Assembly (NCBI GenBank): GCA_030323885.1
Contig: CM059199.1
Coordinates: 74,992,781 to 75,056,780 of the forward strand
Length of the DNA: 64,000 nt
DNA from: Branchipolynoe longqiensis
Taxonomy: Eukaryota > Annelida > Polychaeta > Phyllodocida > Polynoidae
Direction of reading: 5' to 3'
This document shows, piece by piece, positions 1 through 11,385 of the stretch. The notes below the pieces were generated by a model. That model was given only the letters and a program-made list of their open reading frames with translations. It searched no databases and was not told the DNA's origin. Within the stretch, counting starts at the first letter, position 1; the number at the start of each line of letters is the position of its first letter. The position numbers and the translations under genes are program-made.

Positions 1-2030
1 TAGTTTTTTTGATGGCATGCCTAATTGAATAGGCTGACATATGCAATTTGAGGATTACTGAATTATCATTCAGAACACACATATCTTTCTCTTCTTTTAA
101 TATTAACAAAATGGGAAAATGTAGGAAAAATAATGAAACAAAGTACCACTAAAAAGAAATCTAAAAACGAAGCAATTGTCGTCTTTTATTGGAAATATGA
201 AATGATAAGAATCGGAATTCTTGCCCCAGATAATTGTTAAAATGTATAGTCTAAGAAAAACAATTCCATAAAAAATGTTGTAGTAATATTTTACTTATCC
301 AAGGCGTTCTGTCATCTTAGCTCACATAGTGTCATATTTTTAGCATTTGTGCGAGTTCCTTGTCAATAACTAATATTTCTGAATGTGAACAGCATGGGTC
401 ATTTTGGTATTGGTTAGAATTACAAAAAATAACCAGCACATCTCACCACCTAGTGTAATTCTTTGGTTCAATCAAATGAAAGCATATGTATTGAATGCGG
501 TCTTATTCAATTCACCTGAGGAGAAAGTGTGTGTCAGCTGAACTCTATGGTCTCATTGATGATTAATGATGAATCATCTGGTGTTGTTGGTCCAACTTCC
601 ATCCCAGTACTTGTATGTAGCTGCCACAAGGTGGGACCTCGGCCTACAATTTAAAGAAAGATTCAGTCAAATGCAAAAAACTGATAATATACTAAACATT
701 TGGAATACGTACCAGGTATATAAGTATATAAGGTGATCAACTAACTGATTTACCGTCCACTATAATTTTCATGGATACTCCTTTAGATTACAAAATGGTA
801 AGGGAGATAATTATACATGTCATCCGATAACACGGGTAAGTCACAACATAGATGGGTCGTTCTCAGAAGCTGTGTACCACTTGAGGTATTCTACTAGAAA
901 TGCATATTTCAAAGAAACCCTTTATTGGAGTGTCAATATTTAGATTTCATCAGTTAGCCAAATAATGTGGGAGATAGTTTAGATCAAAAGTAAATGTTAA
1001 TATTGTGTATTATGTATCTTATTGGGATGGATGTAGCTAAATAAATAGAAAATTACATCACTAATTGTGACATTGTCAACAGCATTGAAATAAAATGTCA
1101 CAAACTTTAATGAAAACCTCTGAACAACAGCTCATTTCACTTCAAATGGTCATATACAATGTCTTCATTAAGTTGAAGACATTTATTTCTAAAAAAAAAA
1201 ATGTTAATGATGAAATAGTTAACATTTTCTGGAGTCATTAACATCGTAACATTTCGTTTCCACTTGCAAATACTATGAAACTCTGTATCAAACACTGAGT
1301 ACAGATACAGTACAGGAATTATTTTCACCATTTGAACTATGCATGGACCCAGTTATGGTATAGTAAAAGATAAATCCTGAAATTGCCCCTAAGCATTGAA
1401 ATTTGAGCCGAACATTTGTGTAAAATTGTTTGTTTCCACTTTGTTACTCTGCTAATCCGTTACTCTGCTAATATTTTCTTGCTTTTCTCTTTAATATTCA
1501 CAAATAAGACAAAACCATAGCAATGAGGTTTCAAATTATTATTACTACTGTTTATAAAGCAAGTGGCATGTGAAATGTCCTAAAAATGTCAAGTTTTGTG
1601 TGGAAAATATTTGATTTTGGAGTCAGATTGGTTTCCATGCTATACTGCTATTTATTGGGTGTGAGCATCATTTGACCTACTTAAAAATGCCAGAATATGT
1701 TTATTTTCAATTATTCAGATGCAAAAGGACATACACATTGAGGAAACTTGCTTATAGGACTTTGGCAGCATTTTGATTTTCTGGTACTGATGTCACACTA
1801 TTGGTACACAACTTCTGAGAACGACCCAGATACATCTTGTCATTACACTGGGAAAACAAATTAATGTTGCTTAAGCAAGTAACCGCAATCTCATCCTCGT
1901 TGCACGCATAATTTAAAGAAATACTGTATCTAGGACAACCCACCTGATTTTGTATGTATAACATGCTCTGAGCTCACTTGTCATTGAGCTTTCACGACAA
2001 GTAGGTATCCTAAGAGTAGTATAGGAGGGT
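1..2030. other. AT-rich stretch without a recognisable gene
   Basis: I see no coding region, RNA gene or named repeat here. Open frames are short and have no domain-like composition. The only structure noted is a pair of inverted copies near 846-876 and 1802-1832, listed separately. Confidence 0.6.
846..1832. repeat. Inverted pair of about 30 bp flanking about 0.95 kb
   Basis: The segment at 848-876 (gggtcgttctcagaag and onwards) is found reversed at 1802-1831 (cttctgagaacgaccc). Homology beyond this core is weak. It could be the worn ends of a DNA transposon or two fragments of one dispersed repeat. No transposase is seen between the arms. Confidence 0.4.
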
Positions 2031-2054
2031 TCTTTTGAGCGTAAAATTATGAAT

Positions 2055-2420
2055 CCTGGCTCTGAGAGAGTCCATTGACCTTAAATGCCCCCTCTGAGAG
2101 AGTCCGTTGGCCTTAGATGACCCCTTCTGAGAGCGTCTATGTGTGTGGAGGGGGTTGTTTGTCCTTAGATGCCATTTGTCCTTAGATGACCTACTTTAGG
2201 TATTTTATTATGCGATGATGTGTATGATTGTGTGTGTGTGTGTGTGTTTCTGCCCAAACCCCTCCACCCCCGGAAAACCCGAAGCAGTGACGTCAGTGAG
2301 TGAGTTGGTAGAGGTCATAGAGTTCATTTATTCTAGCCATCTGTCGTTTTGTGTGCGCGCGCGTGTGCGTGTGCATGTGTGTATGCATCATTGAGCTGGG
2401 TGGTGATAGTGGTGGTGGTG
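2055..2420. repeat. Short tandem units and (GT)n runs
   Basis: Three imperfect copies of a unit of about 42 bp beginning ctctgagagagtcc lie at 2059-2140. They are followed by GT microsatellites at about 2228-2250 and 2350-2390 and a GGT run near 2408. This is simple-sequence DNA. Confidence 0.6.
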
Positions 2421-2429
2421 GTGGTGGTT

Positions 2430-2832
2430 GTTACTGCTAAAAATAGAATCGGGGAGGGAGGGGGTAGAAACTTTCAGCAGTAACATCTTCCACCCCAGTC
2501 TTCCCCCCCAAAAAAATCCCATACAGTGACGTCATTGAGCGGGTTGGTGATGGAGGTGGTGGATGTTACTGCTAAAAATAGAATTGGGGAGGGAGGGGGG
2601 TAGACACTTTTTAGTCCAACTTCAGTCAGCCCCATATCAGTTAGTGTTGGAGTTTTGGATCCTATTTTTTAGGTTAGCAGTATTATGTGTTGTTGTCATT
2701 CGATGAGTTTGTAGTTTGTTTATTTTGGTGTTTGCCCACACCACCCCCCACCCCCCATATTTTTGTTTTTTTTGTTTTTTTCTCTACCCCCACCCTCCCC
2801 GATTCTATTTTTAGCAGTAACATCTGACACCC
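2430..2832. repeat. Direct plus inverted copies of a 35-bp module (foldback-like)
   Basis: A module starting ttactgctaaaaatagaat and running into a GGGGAGGGAGGGGG tract occurs at 2431-2465 and again at 2566-2601. Its reverse complement occurs at 2784-2822. The outer copies can pair into a hairpin of about 390 bp. The G-runs could also form quadruplex DNA. It may be a foldback element or MITE, but no target duplication was identified. Confidence 0.5.
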
Positions 2833-2848
2833 CACTCGATGACGTTAC

Positions 2849-2912
2849 GATTGATTGATTTGTGGTTTCTTTACACCGTGTCGGCAGCATAGGCCATATT
2901 CACAGCGAGAAT
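2849..2912 (+). repeat. SINE fragment (related to 18474-18625)
   Basis: The stretch contains ccgtgtcggcagcataggcc, with nearly the same bases at 18492-18512. It is the core of a dispersed invertebrate SINE-like repeat; only the middle part is present here. Confidence 0.5.
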
Positions 2913-3059
2913 TGTTTGCCTTTACATATAATGTAAAAGCATACAATCAGTTATGTGTCAATAGACATGTAAGAATTTTTTAAAGCTAAATCATATAATT
3001 AAATAATATAGATGAAAGAATTAATTAATAAAAATTGTTTTAATGAACTATATGAGGTG

Positions 3060-3412
3060 GTACAGACCAGCTGCCCTCAAAAAAGCTCAAATGTCTTCTT
3101 GTTTAACTTTTGTAAAAAGGTCATGCATGCTGTTTGCAGTGTAAAATTGTTGGCGCAGTGCCATAAAATCAACACAGTTTAGTAAAATGTGCTTGACTGT
3201 CAGTGGGGACTGACATCCAATACATTCAGGGGGAGGGTCCCCCTTGAGCAGGAAAACATGTGTTAGCCACGAGTGGCCAATACGGCAGCGGCTAAGGATC
3301 ACTTGTTCCTGCCGACCCCCCACATGAGAATGTGGTGGTTTTCCCACAGATGGTTCAATTTTAAGTTTATTAATGTTTTCATCCCACTCATGTTGCCATT
3401 TGGATTGTGCTA
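3060..3412 (-). pseudogene. LINE 3' end: zinc-binding tail of a non-LTR reverse transcriptase (relic)
   Basis: Read on the minus strand, the frame ending near 3087 contains a W-Q-H-E-W-D motif, then L-S-R-C-R-I-G-H-S, a C-x2-C pair followed by L-T-V-K-H-I-L-L-N-C. This Cys/His arrangement is the C-terminal zinc-binding region that follows the RT (or RNase H) domain in Jockey/I-type non-LTR retrotransposons. RT and endonuclease domains are absent, so this is a 5'-truncated dead copy, the usual outcome of target-primed reverse transcription. Upstream the frame runs straight into an unrelated 74-bp module (3409-3482). The family assignment to Jockey/I rather than another LINE clade is inference. 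Confidence 0.65.
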
Positions 3413-3482
3413 TTCCGCACACTTCGAGGGACGCCTTTGTTCCGGCACTCGGCCCGGCTCCTCCAACATGTAACCTTTTTTG
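3409..3482. repeat. 74-bp module shared with the DIRS-like spacer at 7599-7672
   Basis: The sequence from tgctattccgcacacttcga to the following T-run is essentially the same at 7599-7672. Here it abuts a LINE relic; there it sits between two direct repeats of a DIRS-like terminus. See findings. Confidence 0.8.
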
Positions 3483-3779
3483 ATAGTTTAAGTGTTCAGC
3501 AGCAACTCTGAGACAAAGTATTTGTAACTCTTCTCTGCACCTGTATGGAATATGTATGATTCTCGAGGAGCTCATGGACGATGGAACCAGTGGAGTGTAG
3601 TTGTGGTGTTTCTCCAGCAATCACGTACCGACTAGCTGTATTATCGCCCCATGTGCGCGACAGCTCCGTTGGTTCCTCCGATGCAACGTTTGCTTGAAAA
3701 CTCGCAGTAAGTTATGGAAATAAGTCACACGATGCTTTATAAAGACCTTTAGGAGCTCTTGTGCGAATTTGGTAACTGT

Positions 3780-4900
3780 GGTGAACAGATTACCAGAATT
3801 ATCGGCGTGAAACCGCTGAGTTTTCCGGTACGCTAGATATGTCAGTCGCCATTGTTACTGCTGTCGACCTTACCGGCTCAATTATCGCTATTGTATTTTA
3901 GCGCCATTATCCTGCTAAAACCCAAGAATGCTGGAGGATACAAATTCTTGTGTATATTTGGTTCCTACAAGCTCATCAAACTGTAACAGATTGGATACCT
4001 GTGTAGACATCGATGACTTGATATCCACTGCGCCAACGCACATACTGACACTATTGTTGCTAAACCGTTGACTTCTCCGGTACGCCAGATTTGACACTCG
4101 CCTTTTTTATTGCTGTCCGACCTTACCGGCTTGACTATCGCTATTGTATTTAACGTCATTAGCGTGTTGAAACCCAAGAATGCTGGAGGATACAAATTCA
4201 GCGAGATTTGGTTCTTACAAGTTCATCAAATGAATAATGTGCGCTGAGTGGCGTTTTCGAGTTAAACAGTACATTTTATGAATTAAACGTGCGTGGCTGC
4301 CCGGCGCTGTGACCGCCATGTCACGTTTAAACCACCGGCTCTCCTCTGATCATACTTGGATGGGTACCACCCGGGATTATGAATTAAACACGCGTGGTTT
4401 ATGGCATCGCTGACCGTCATATCACGTTTAACTAACTCAACAAGCATCATTATCGTGCTGAAACCCAAGAATGCTGGAGGATACGGATTCTTGGGAGATT
4501 TGGCTCTTACAAGTTCATCAAACGAATAATGTGTGCGTTTAGGCCCGAAACCCAAGAATGCTGGAGGATACGAATTCTTGCGGAGACTTGGTTCTTACGA
4601 GTTCTTCAAACGAGTAATATTAACAATTAATTGAATTATCGGCGTTAAACCGTCGGGTTTCCGGTATGCTAGATTGGCAGCCGCCATTGTTGATGCCGCT
4701 CAGACCTTCCCGGCCCGATTGTCACGACTGTATTGTGGCATCGGTGTCGTGTTAAAACCCCAGAATGGTAGGGGATACAAAGTCTTGTGTAGATTCCTTC
4801 CTACAAGTTCATCAAACGAATAATCTGTGCGTTTAGTGGCGTCTTTCGAGTTAAATGAGTATATTTTATGAATTGGACATGCGTGAGTTACGGTGCTGTT
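3780..4900. repeat. Diverged tandem array, unit roughly 250-300 bp
   Basis: The block aacccaagaatgctggagga recurs at about 3918, 4170, 4464 and 4548, with a weaker copy near 4755. Each is followed by ggttc.tacaagttcatcaaac. A second block around ttccggtacgctagat recurs at about 3818, 4078 and 4658. The copies differ by point changes and indels, so this is an old satellite-like array. A 20-bp core at 4351-4374 (tacttggatgggtaccaccc) looks like the box C end of 5S rRNA, which may hint at an origin but is not enough to call. Confidence 0.65.
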
Positions 4901-5640
4901 GACAGCCGTATCACCTTCAAACCACCGGCTCTCGCCTGATCATAGTGACAGTCCATGAGTGATACCACCCGAGGCACCCACATAACGCCTTTGACCTGAA
5001 CTGTTCTCAAAAGTGACAGGGCTTGACTTAATCTAAGAGACTACGTTGCCGTCGCCTTGTTGGACATGCGGGTGACTCTTCTTTCTAGGATGCACCCCAT
5101 CTCCGGTGCTGACGGCGTCATCATGACACCAACCGAGGCAACTACACCACACGGGAGGACTATGGGGATTCGAACCTGACCCCCTGGATCTGACACACAT
5201 CAGGTGCCGCGTCACTCCCTACTGTTTGGCCGAGTGACCTGGAACCTGTGTGAATGTCATGAAAACGGTTTAATGTGTCACTGCTGCGGGGATACCCCCA
5301 CCTGCTGTTGAAGCTGGTTCCTGGGGCCCAACACGGGGCCGTGCACTGGCACTGGCCACCAGCGCGGGGAGCTAGCCGTCCACTGTAGACGTTCACACTG
5401 AAAAAATCTGTGCAAACATCGGTGATCGGAGATGTGTTTAGGCAGCGGTGACTGGATACCTGTGTGGACATCATAACTTGATGTCCGCTAGGCCAACGCA
5501 CATACCGGCACTGAGTCTATAAATACCAGCCATGTGGTGTCTCTGTGGGTGTGGACGACTTGTTGCCTGCTAGGACAACACACAGACTGGCAATGAGTCC
5601 ATAAACATCAAGGATGTGATTCTGTGTGAAACTGACATTG
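4900..5640. repeat. Partly repetitive stretch without a gene
   Basis: The phrase running from gacatc through ccaacgcacata appears near 4010-4040 and 5468-5500, with a third weaker copy near 5550-5580. The sequence around 4925-4975 repeats that at 4335-4375. I see no supported coding sequence. Confidence 0.45.
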
Positions 5641-6960
5641 ATAGTGCATCATAGCAACATCACCCACGTCAACCACATCAAACATGCCGGTGACCATACT
5701 TTTGTCAACACTCACCCAGGCCATCAATGTGTGATGTAACGGTCACGTCGCCCCAGTCGTGCACATATACTGCAACATCCGCGATGTCACCACGCCGAAG
5801 TCGTCATGCGCGTCACTCATGTCCATGAGGTCACTACGACCACGATGTAACCCACGTCCACGGCATCACCCACGTCCAAGACGTCACCCGTGTCCAATGA
5901 GGCCACCCACATCACTCTCAGCAATGATGTCACCCACGTCCACAAGATCACCCACGTCACCCAAGCCAAAAAACGACGCCAACGACATCACCCATGTCCA
6001 TGGCGCCACCCGCATCACTCTCGCCGGTGATGTCACCCACGTTCAAAAGGTCACCCATGTCACTCAAGCCAGAATGACGCCGACGGCATCACCCATGTCC
6101 ATGATGCCACCCGCATCACTCTCGTCGGTGATGTCACCCATGTTCAAAAGGTCACCCACGTTGCCCACCCGCATCACTCTCGTCAGTGATGTCACCCACG
6201 TTCAAGTCATCACGCGCGTCACTCATGTCCATGAGGTCACTACGACCACGGTGTGGCCCACATCCACGGCATCACCCATGTTCATGGCGCCACCCACATC
6301 ACTCTCAGCAATGATGTCAACCATGTCCACAAGGTTACCCACGGCACCCACGGCACTCGTGCCCATGACGTTACCCGCGTCCACAGTGTCACCCATGGCC
6401 CTGGCGCCATCCACATCACTCTCGGCAATGATGTCACCCGGATCCACAATGTCACCCACGGCACCCACATCACTCGCACCCACGACGGTACCCATGTCCA
6501 CAGTGTCACCCACGTCACTCGGACCCACAACCTTACCCGTGGCACACGCGCCCTTGGTGTCAATGACATCGCCTGCAATGCCACCCACATCCGCGGCGTC
6601 ACCCACGTCAACATCACCATGCCCATGGCGCCGCCCATGTTCATGTCGCCCGGGCCAAAATGATGCCAACGGGATCACCCATGTCCATGACAACACCCAC
6701 ATCACTATCGCCGGTGATGTCACCCATGTCCACAATGTCACCCACGTCACTCGCGCCGGTGACGCCAGTGGCATCGCCCGCAACGCCACCCACATCCACA
6801 ACATCACCCATGTCATCACCATCTCCCTGGTGTCACCCCTGCCCACGTCACCCAAGCCAAAACGACTCCAACGGGGGCCCCCGGCACCGTCCACGGCCTC
6901 AGCCATGTCAAAAACCTCACCCACATCGGCCAGGCCAAAGGAACTACCATCCCCTCCGAA
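5640..6960. repeat. 1.3-kb minisatellite built from GTCACCCAC units
   Basis: The array is made of short steps around gtcacccacgtccac and gccaccc.catcactctc. Unit spacing is mostly a multiple of three, so several frames on both strands stay open for long distances, giving Thr-His-Val-His or Met-Ser-Pro-Thr strings. That is expected of such DNA and is not evidence of a gene. It is GC- and CpG-rich relative to its flanks. Confidence 0.8.
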
Positions 6961-7341
6961 CACGAGTGAGCAGGAGCTCGGGCAACCCCCCCTGTTGTAC
7001 CGGCGACACCCAGCTCACCGCTGTGACCACACCAGGCCTGGCACTGTAGCGTGGGGCCTGGGCGGTCCTGCGGGTGCCCTCAGGCACCCCATCAGTCATC
7101 ACCACTCTGACATCATACTGACCCTGCAGCAGTATCGTGCCGCACAGGGCAGCCCTGGAGGATGTGGCTGTCCCGGGGCTAGTTCATACTACACGATCTC
7201 GCAGTGGGGCGGTCTGGGCATGCACAGCCCATGACATGGGCCTCGGGGCACTAATGGCCTAGAGGCTGGGAGTTGGACACATTCACTCCAATTACCTCCC
7301 GGGGTAACCTCGGTCGCCCCCCGAGTCCTGGCTTTGTGTCT
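6960..7341 (+). pseudogene. Probable decayed 3' end of a DIRS-type tyrosine recombinase
   Basis: This GC-rich stretch lies immediately upstream of split direct repeats like those that follow the YR gene at 55.5 kb. A weak resemblance to the Trp-to-Tyr end of the recombinase can be imagined around 7185-7250, but no catalytic His-x-x-Arg box is clear and frames are broken. The call rests mainly on position. Confidence 0.3.
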
Positions 7342-7827
7342 GGCTCGGCTCGGGGCTCCCCCTCGGTGGTTTCGAACCCGTGACCTGCGCTGCCCTCTGC
7401 TGAGATGTAGGAGGTTGCCTCAATGAATTAACTAACTATGACATAGAACTACCCTAAAATTGACTAAGATTGTATAAGAGTGTTATGTGAATAAAACCTC
7501 CATTTCCCAAACTGATATCACTCTCTGGCTTTCCTGTCCGAATTGGTGCATAATTTCAATTGTGGTTAATTCGGCGGGAAAGCCGGTGCTGACCCCTGGA
7601 TGCTATTCCGCACACTTCGAGGGACGCCTTTGTTCCGGCACTCGGCCCGGCTCCTCCAACATGTAACCTTTTTTTACCACACCCACTCACCCTCTTTTCA
7701 AATAGGCTCGGCTCGGGGCTCCCCCTCGGTGGCTTCGAACCCGTGACCTGCGCTGCCCTCTGCTGAGATGTAGGAGGTTGCCTCAATGAATTAACTAACT
7801 ATGACATAGAACTACCCTAAAATTGAC
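7342..7827 (+). mobile_element. DIRS-like 3' terminus: split direct repeats around a spacer
   Basis: A 123-bp block beginning ggctcggctcggggctcccc occurs at 7342-7464 and again at 7705-7827, where it is cut by the N gap. The two copies differ at only a few positions. Between them lies a spacer with aattcggcgggaaagcc (about 7568-7584). This resembles gatccggcggggaaagcc at about 55631-55648, the spacer of the better preserved DIRS-type element downstream. The B1-A2-B2 order is typical of Ngaro/PAT-like elements of the DIRS order. Confidence 0.6.
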
Positions 7828-8327
7828 NNNNNNNNNNNNNNNNNNNNNNNNNNNNNNNNNNNNNNNNNNNNNNNNNNNNNNNNNNNNNNNNNNNNNNNNN
7901 NNNNNNNNNNNNNNNNNNNNNNNNNNNNNNNNNNNNNNNNNNNNNNNNNNNNNNNNNNNNNNNNNNNNNNNNNNNNNNNNNNNNNNNNNNNNNNNNNNNN
8001 NNNNNNNNNNNNNNNNNNNNNNNNNNNNNNNNNNNNNNNNNNNNNNNNNNNNNNNNNNNNNNNNNNNNNNNNNNNNNNNNNNNNNNNNNNNNNNNNNNNN
8101 NNNNNNNNNNNNNNNNNNNNNNNNNNNNNNNNNNNNNNNNNNNNNNNNNNNNNNNNNNNNNNNNNNNNNNNNNNNNNNNNNNNNNNNNNNNNNNNNNNNN
8201 NNNNNNNNNNNNNNNNNNNNNNNNNNNNNNNNNNNNNNNNNNNNNNNNNNNNNNNNNNNNNNNNNNNNNNNNNNNNNNNNNNNNNNNNNNNNNNNNNNNN
8301 NNNNNNNNNNNNNNNNNNNNNNNNNNN
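7828..8327. other. Assembly gap (500 N)
   Basis: Exactly 500 consecutive N. The round number suggests a gap of unknown true size. It interrupts the DIRS-like terminus on the left and a reading frame on the right. Confidence 0.99.
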
Positions 8328-8716
8328 ATCGGTTGGACTTGTGGTTGACATTGAGGTTCACGTTGGGGTTGAGGTTGAGGTTGAGGTTGAGGTTGAGGTT
8401 GAGGTTGAGGTTGAGGTTGAGCTGCAGGTGGAGGGGCAGGTGCAGGTTCCGCTTCAGGTTCCGCTTCAGCTGGAGCAGGAGCAGGAGCTAGAGCTGGAGC
8501 TGGAGCTGGAGCCTCAAGTGGAGCTAGAATTCGGTCTTGAGCTTGAGCACGGGCTTGAGCTTGGGCTTGAACGATTCTCTCTGCAAGTGTGCCCCTAGTA
8601 CGAATAGGTTCACGACGATAGTAACTGGTTTCCCTCCCATTGACAATCCGTGTTTGGCGCACTAGTTGGGTTGGTCGGGGATTCGATCTCCAACCAATGT
8701 TGTTAATACGACGCAT
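8328..8716 (-). CDS. Hypothetical Q/P/A-rich protein, N-terminal part, cut by the gap
   Basis: I do not recognise this protein. The frame opens with ATG at 8716 on the minus strand. It has a basic N-terminus (about 45 residues, many Arg, including R-R-E-P-I-R-T-R-G), then an Ala-Gln repeat, an Ala-Pro/Glu tract, a run of about nine Gln-Pro dipeptides, and then enters the N gap without a stop. The first 50 residues are not low complexity, which argues for a real start. Upstream on the same strand are a CCAAT box (8815-8820) and an NRF1-like palindrome (8957-8968), compatible with a TATA-less promoter. It could instead be part of a retroelement. The downstream coding sequence cannot be seen. 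Confidence 0.4.
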
Positions 8717-8813
8717 TGTGATTGCGATGGCGACAGAGGCAGCACTAAATCGTGTCTAGTGCCCACAAGATATATCAGTCCTGTTAAACAAAGGACCACT
8801 TCAATTCAAATCG

Positions 8814-8968
8814 ACCAATCAGAAGCCCATCAGCCACGCTGTCCTGGTGGGATGACCTAAATTAACAATAAAAGATTATTGCGTAACGACCAACCGGCGA
8901 AAAGCCCGGTGTCGCAGTTTCCGCCGTTCAATAAATTTTGCGGTGCGCATCGCTTCTGCGCATGCGCC
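8814..8968 (-). promoter_or_regulatory. Possible promoter: CCAAT box and NRF1-like site
   Basis: ccaatcag occurs at 8815-8822 and tgcgcatgcgcc at 8957-8968. The latter matches the NRF1 consensus YGCGCAYGCGCR except perhaps at its last base. They lie about 100 and 240 bases upstream of the minus-strand ATG at 8716. Both motifs are short and could occur by chance. Confidence 0.35.
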
Positions 8969-8999
8969 AAAATAGAAGAGCATCATCAGTAACCTTATA

Positions 9000-9095
9000 A
9001 ATTGAATAAAATGTTTGGGTCGGATGTTTTCTGTATGTGTACCAAGCGATTTTTTTCGAGATGCTGAGGTTTTAGAGATTTGTCACTTTTCGGTA
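9000..9095 (-). repeat. Dispersed repeat A, copy 1
   Basis: The string around gtgtaccaagcgatttttt followed by ggttttagagattt matches copies near 23355-23455, 27330-27430 and, in the other orientation, 27485-27610. It is probably a MITE or SINE fragment. Confidence 0.55.
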
Positions 9096-9099
9096 GGGA

Positions 9100-10900
9100 G
9101 AATGCTCAAGTCCATGGAAAATGCATTTTAGTGTTGCCGTTCCTCGGCGTAATGGTGGACGGCCTCAATTGCCACACCGGGCAAGCCGGGCACCGGCGCA
9201 TTTAATTCGAGGGGGGAGGGTGGGGGGGGGGGGGGTCCAGGGACCGGCGAGCTGTGCTGGGCTGATATAATCTGATATAATCTGATAAAATATACTTTGA
9301 TTTCGATTAATTCTCTAGAAATTTGGAGCAACTCTGTCAACTCCAAAGTTTAATTAGGCACTTCGCCATACAACATTAAAATTATTGAAGCTAATGTTTT
9401 GCACTGCGCGTTAAATGCACTGCGCGTTAAATATAGTTTATGTTTTATTTGGACGAATGCTACTAAAGGAGAATCGTTGTGCATATTCAATTCAATCAAT
9501 TCTTTTATTTTAACTCTCTGCAAGGTATGGTTACAATAAATTGAGGTGATACAATAAATGCATACAAATTCCTTACAGACAGAAAGGATCCCAGAAAAGC
9601 GATGTTTATCTAGCTGGTCTCCATGATGTGAATGAACAAGTGATGACAATAACAAATGAGTAAACTTAAGCTACATTTTTAACTAATGATTATGATGAGA
9701 TACTGATGCATCTCTTCACAGTTAGTAAAAAACAAGTAACAATAGGAATATTATATGGATATTGTGTCATGGATTCATGTACTTACATGCAGTATCAGTA
9801 GTTATTTTGCATGTATGTTAATAGGGGTATTATATATATTCTTTACTGGTAATCGATTTAGTATGCATTGAGATAGCTTTTCTTTAGCACTAAAAAGTTA
9901 ATTGTACGCTATCAGGTGTACTCGGAAAACATGGCTCGATTAGGAAAGAAATGCGATCAAGCAAATCGGGTCAGATAAGAATTACACAGTTTCTCACGTT
10001 ATTCTGCCACCCATAAATAAAACAACCCTCACCCCCACCGACACCATCGACCAAGGTCCTGCCGTGGTACACGTTGTACCGGATATTAATCGGTTAACAG
10101 AAATTACAACAACATACTATTTGAGAGATAATGTAGTCTAGTCTAGTCCATATTGTTAAATAAAATATAGGTGGGGATATCAGTTTGTCGGGAGCACATT
10201 ACTAAATACAGACTTCATAAATCAAGAGTCGCAGAAAATGAATATTTTCGGGTTTGTGTCATTATAGTGTTTAAGTGTAACTCGGACTGCTTTGATAAGG
10301 AGCTGAGGTAAAGCGATGAAAGTAAAGATAAGGGGATGGTAATTGCGTTTCCGTAAAGAGCATGTAGGTCACATTCGAATACAGCTAAATACTTTATTTA
10401 CGCATCAGGTTCGTTTTGTGGTAATTAGCATCTGACATTATCATCATCATCATGCTGTCGGTCACGAAGCGACAAAGACTGCTTTCATTACTTGACTGCC
10501 GCTCTCCATTTATCTGTGCGGTTGTACATTTCATGAAAGCTTTTATGCTGCCACAGTGACATGGTTTTCTGTTTAGGGTTTGCTCCCTTAGCCTTCGGTT
10601 CTGTCAAGAAGCTGTACCACAAGGCAGTGGTTTACAACTCTGCAAGGTAGGGGCCTCAAACTCCCTGAGGTATTGCTATACCTACAATACCTGCATACTC
10701 GAAATCGGCGCGATCTGACAATATAGATACTGACATAAATACATATGTAGGGACAGCAGTAGGGATGGCTAACTCCACACAAACGCTTGTTTTGACAACC
10801 AGCAAGTATGAAACGGCTGTGTGCAGTTTACATCCGATGTGTTTGTTTAGTGGGTTTGTTTAGTGGCAAAATAACAGATGGAGGAAAAACATTGACAGTA
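9100..10900. other. No recognisable gene
   Basis: The stretch holds a G-run near 9215-9240 and a tandem duplication of gcactgcgcgttaaat near 9409-9430. Otherwise it is plain AT-rich sequence. Around 10440-10640 there is a segment that reads like a dispersed repeat (catcatcatgctgtcggtca), but I could not classify it. Confidence 0.5.
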
Positions 10901-10907
10901 TATCCAA

Positions 10908-11385
10908 TGTTTGAATTTTGAATTTTGAATTTTGAATATCTCATCATCAAAAGGAAATATAACACTATGAAATACCAGAGCAAACAATGCACATCAAACC
11001 GCACATCAAACCGCACATCAAACCGCACATCAAACCGCACAAAAATGCTGTCATACGTAAGAATCAAATGGCATTACGCACAAATGAATAATGTGAAACA
11101 ACATACGAGGCGTTGGTTAATTTACTGGTCTCACCCAACCAATGATCGCGGCCTTCATAAGAACCACACGAAAATGCTGTCATAAGTATAATCCGAATGC
11201 AATAGATAACAAACAATCCACCTAACAACCGTATGGCTGTCAAACTACGACTACGTATTTATTGGTAGGGAGGGGGATATAGACACTGACACTAGAGTGA
11301 CATAATAGAAAGTGACATACTCATTGATTTCTATTAGTTTAGAATCAAATGGCATTACGCACAAATGAATAATGTGATTAGATGT
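10908..11385. repeat. Small tandem units and a 38-bp direct repeat
   Basis: tttgaat repeats lie at 10910-10937, and four copies of a 12-mer (cacatcaaaccg) at about 10989-11038. A segment starting agaatcaaatggcattacgc occurs at about 11061 and again at 11341. The 12-mer gives an Arg/Thr/Ser-rich peptide of no evident meaning. Confidence 0.65.

Noticed and set aside
5759..7234. 491-codon plus-strand frame as a protein gene
   Set aside because: It runs through a minisatellite with unit steps of multiples of three; other frames on both strands are open as well, and no domain is present.
7795..8491. Frames across the N gap
   Set aside because: N bases do not encode anything; only the part right of 8328 was considered.
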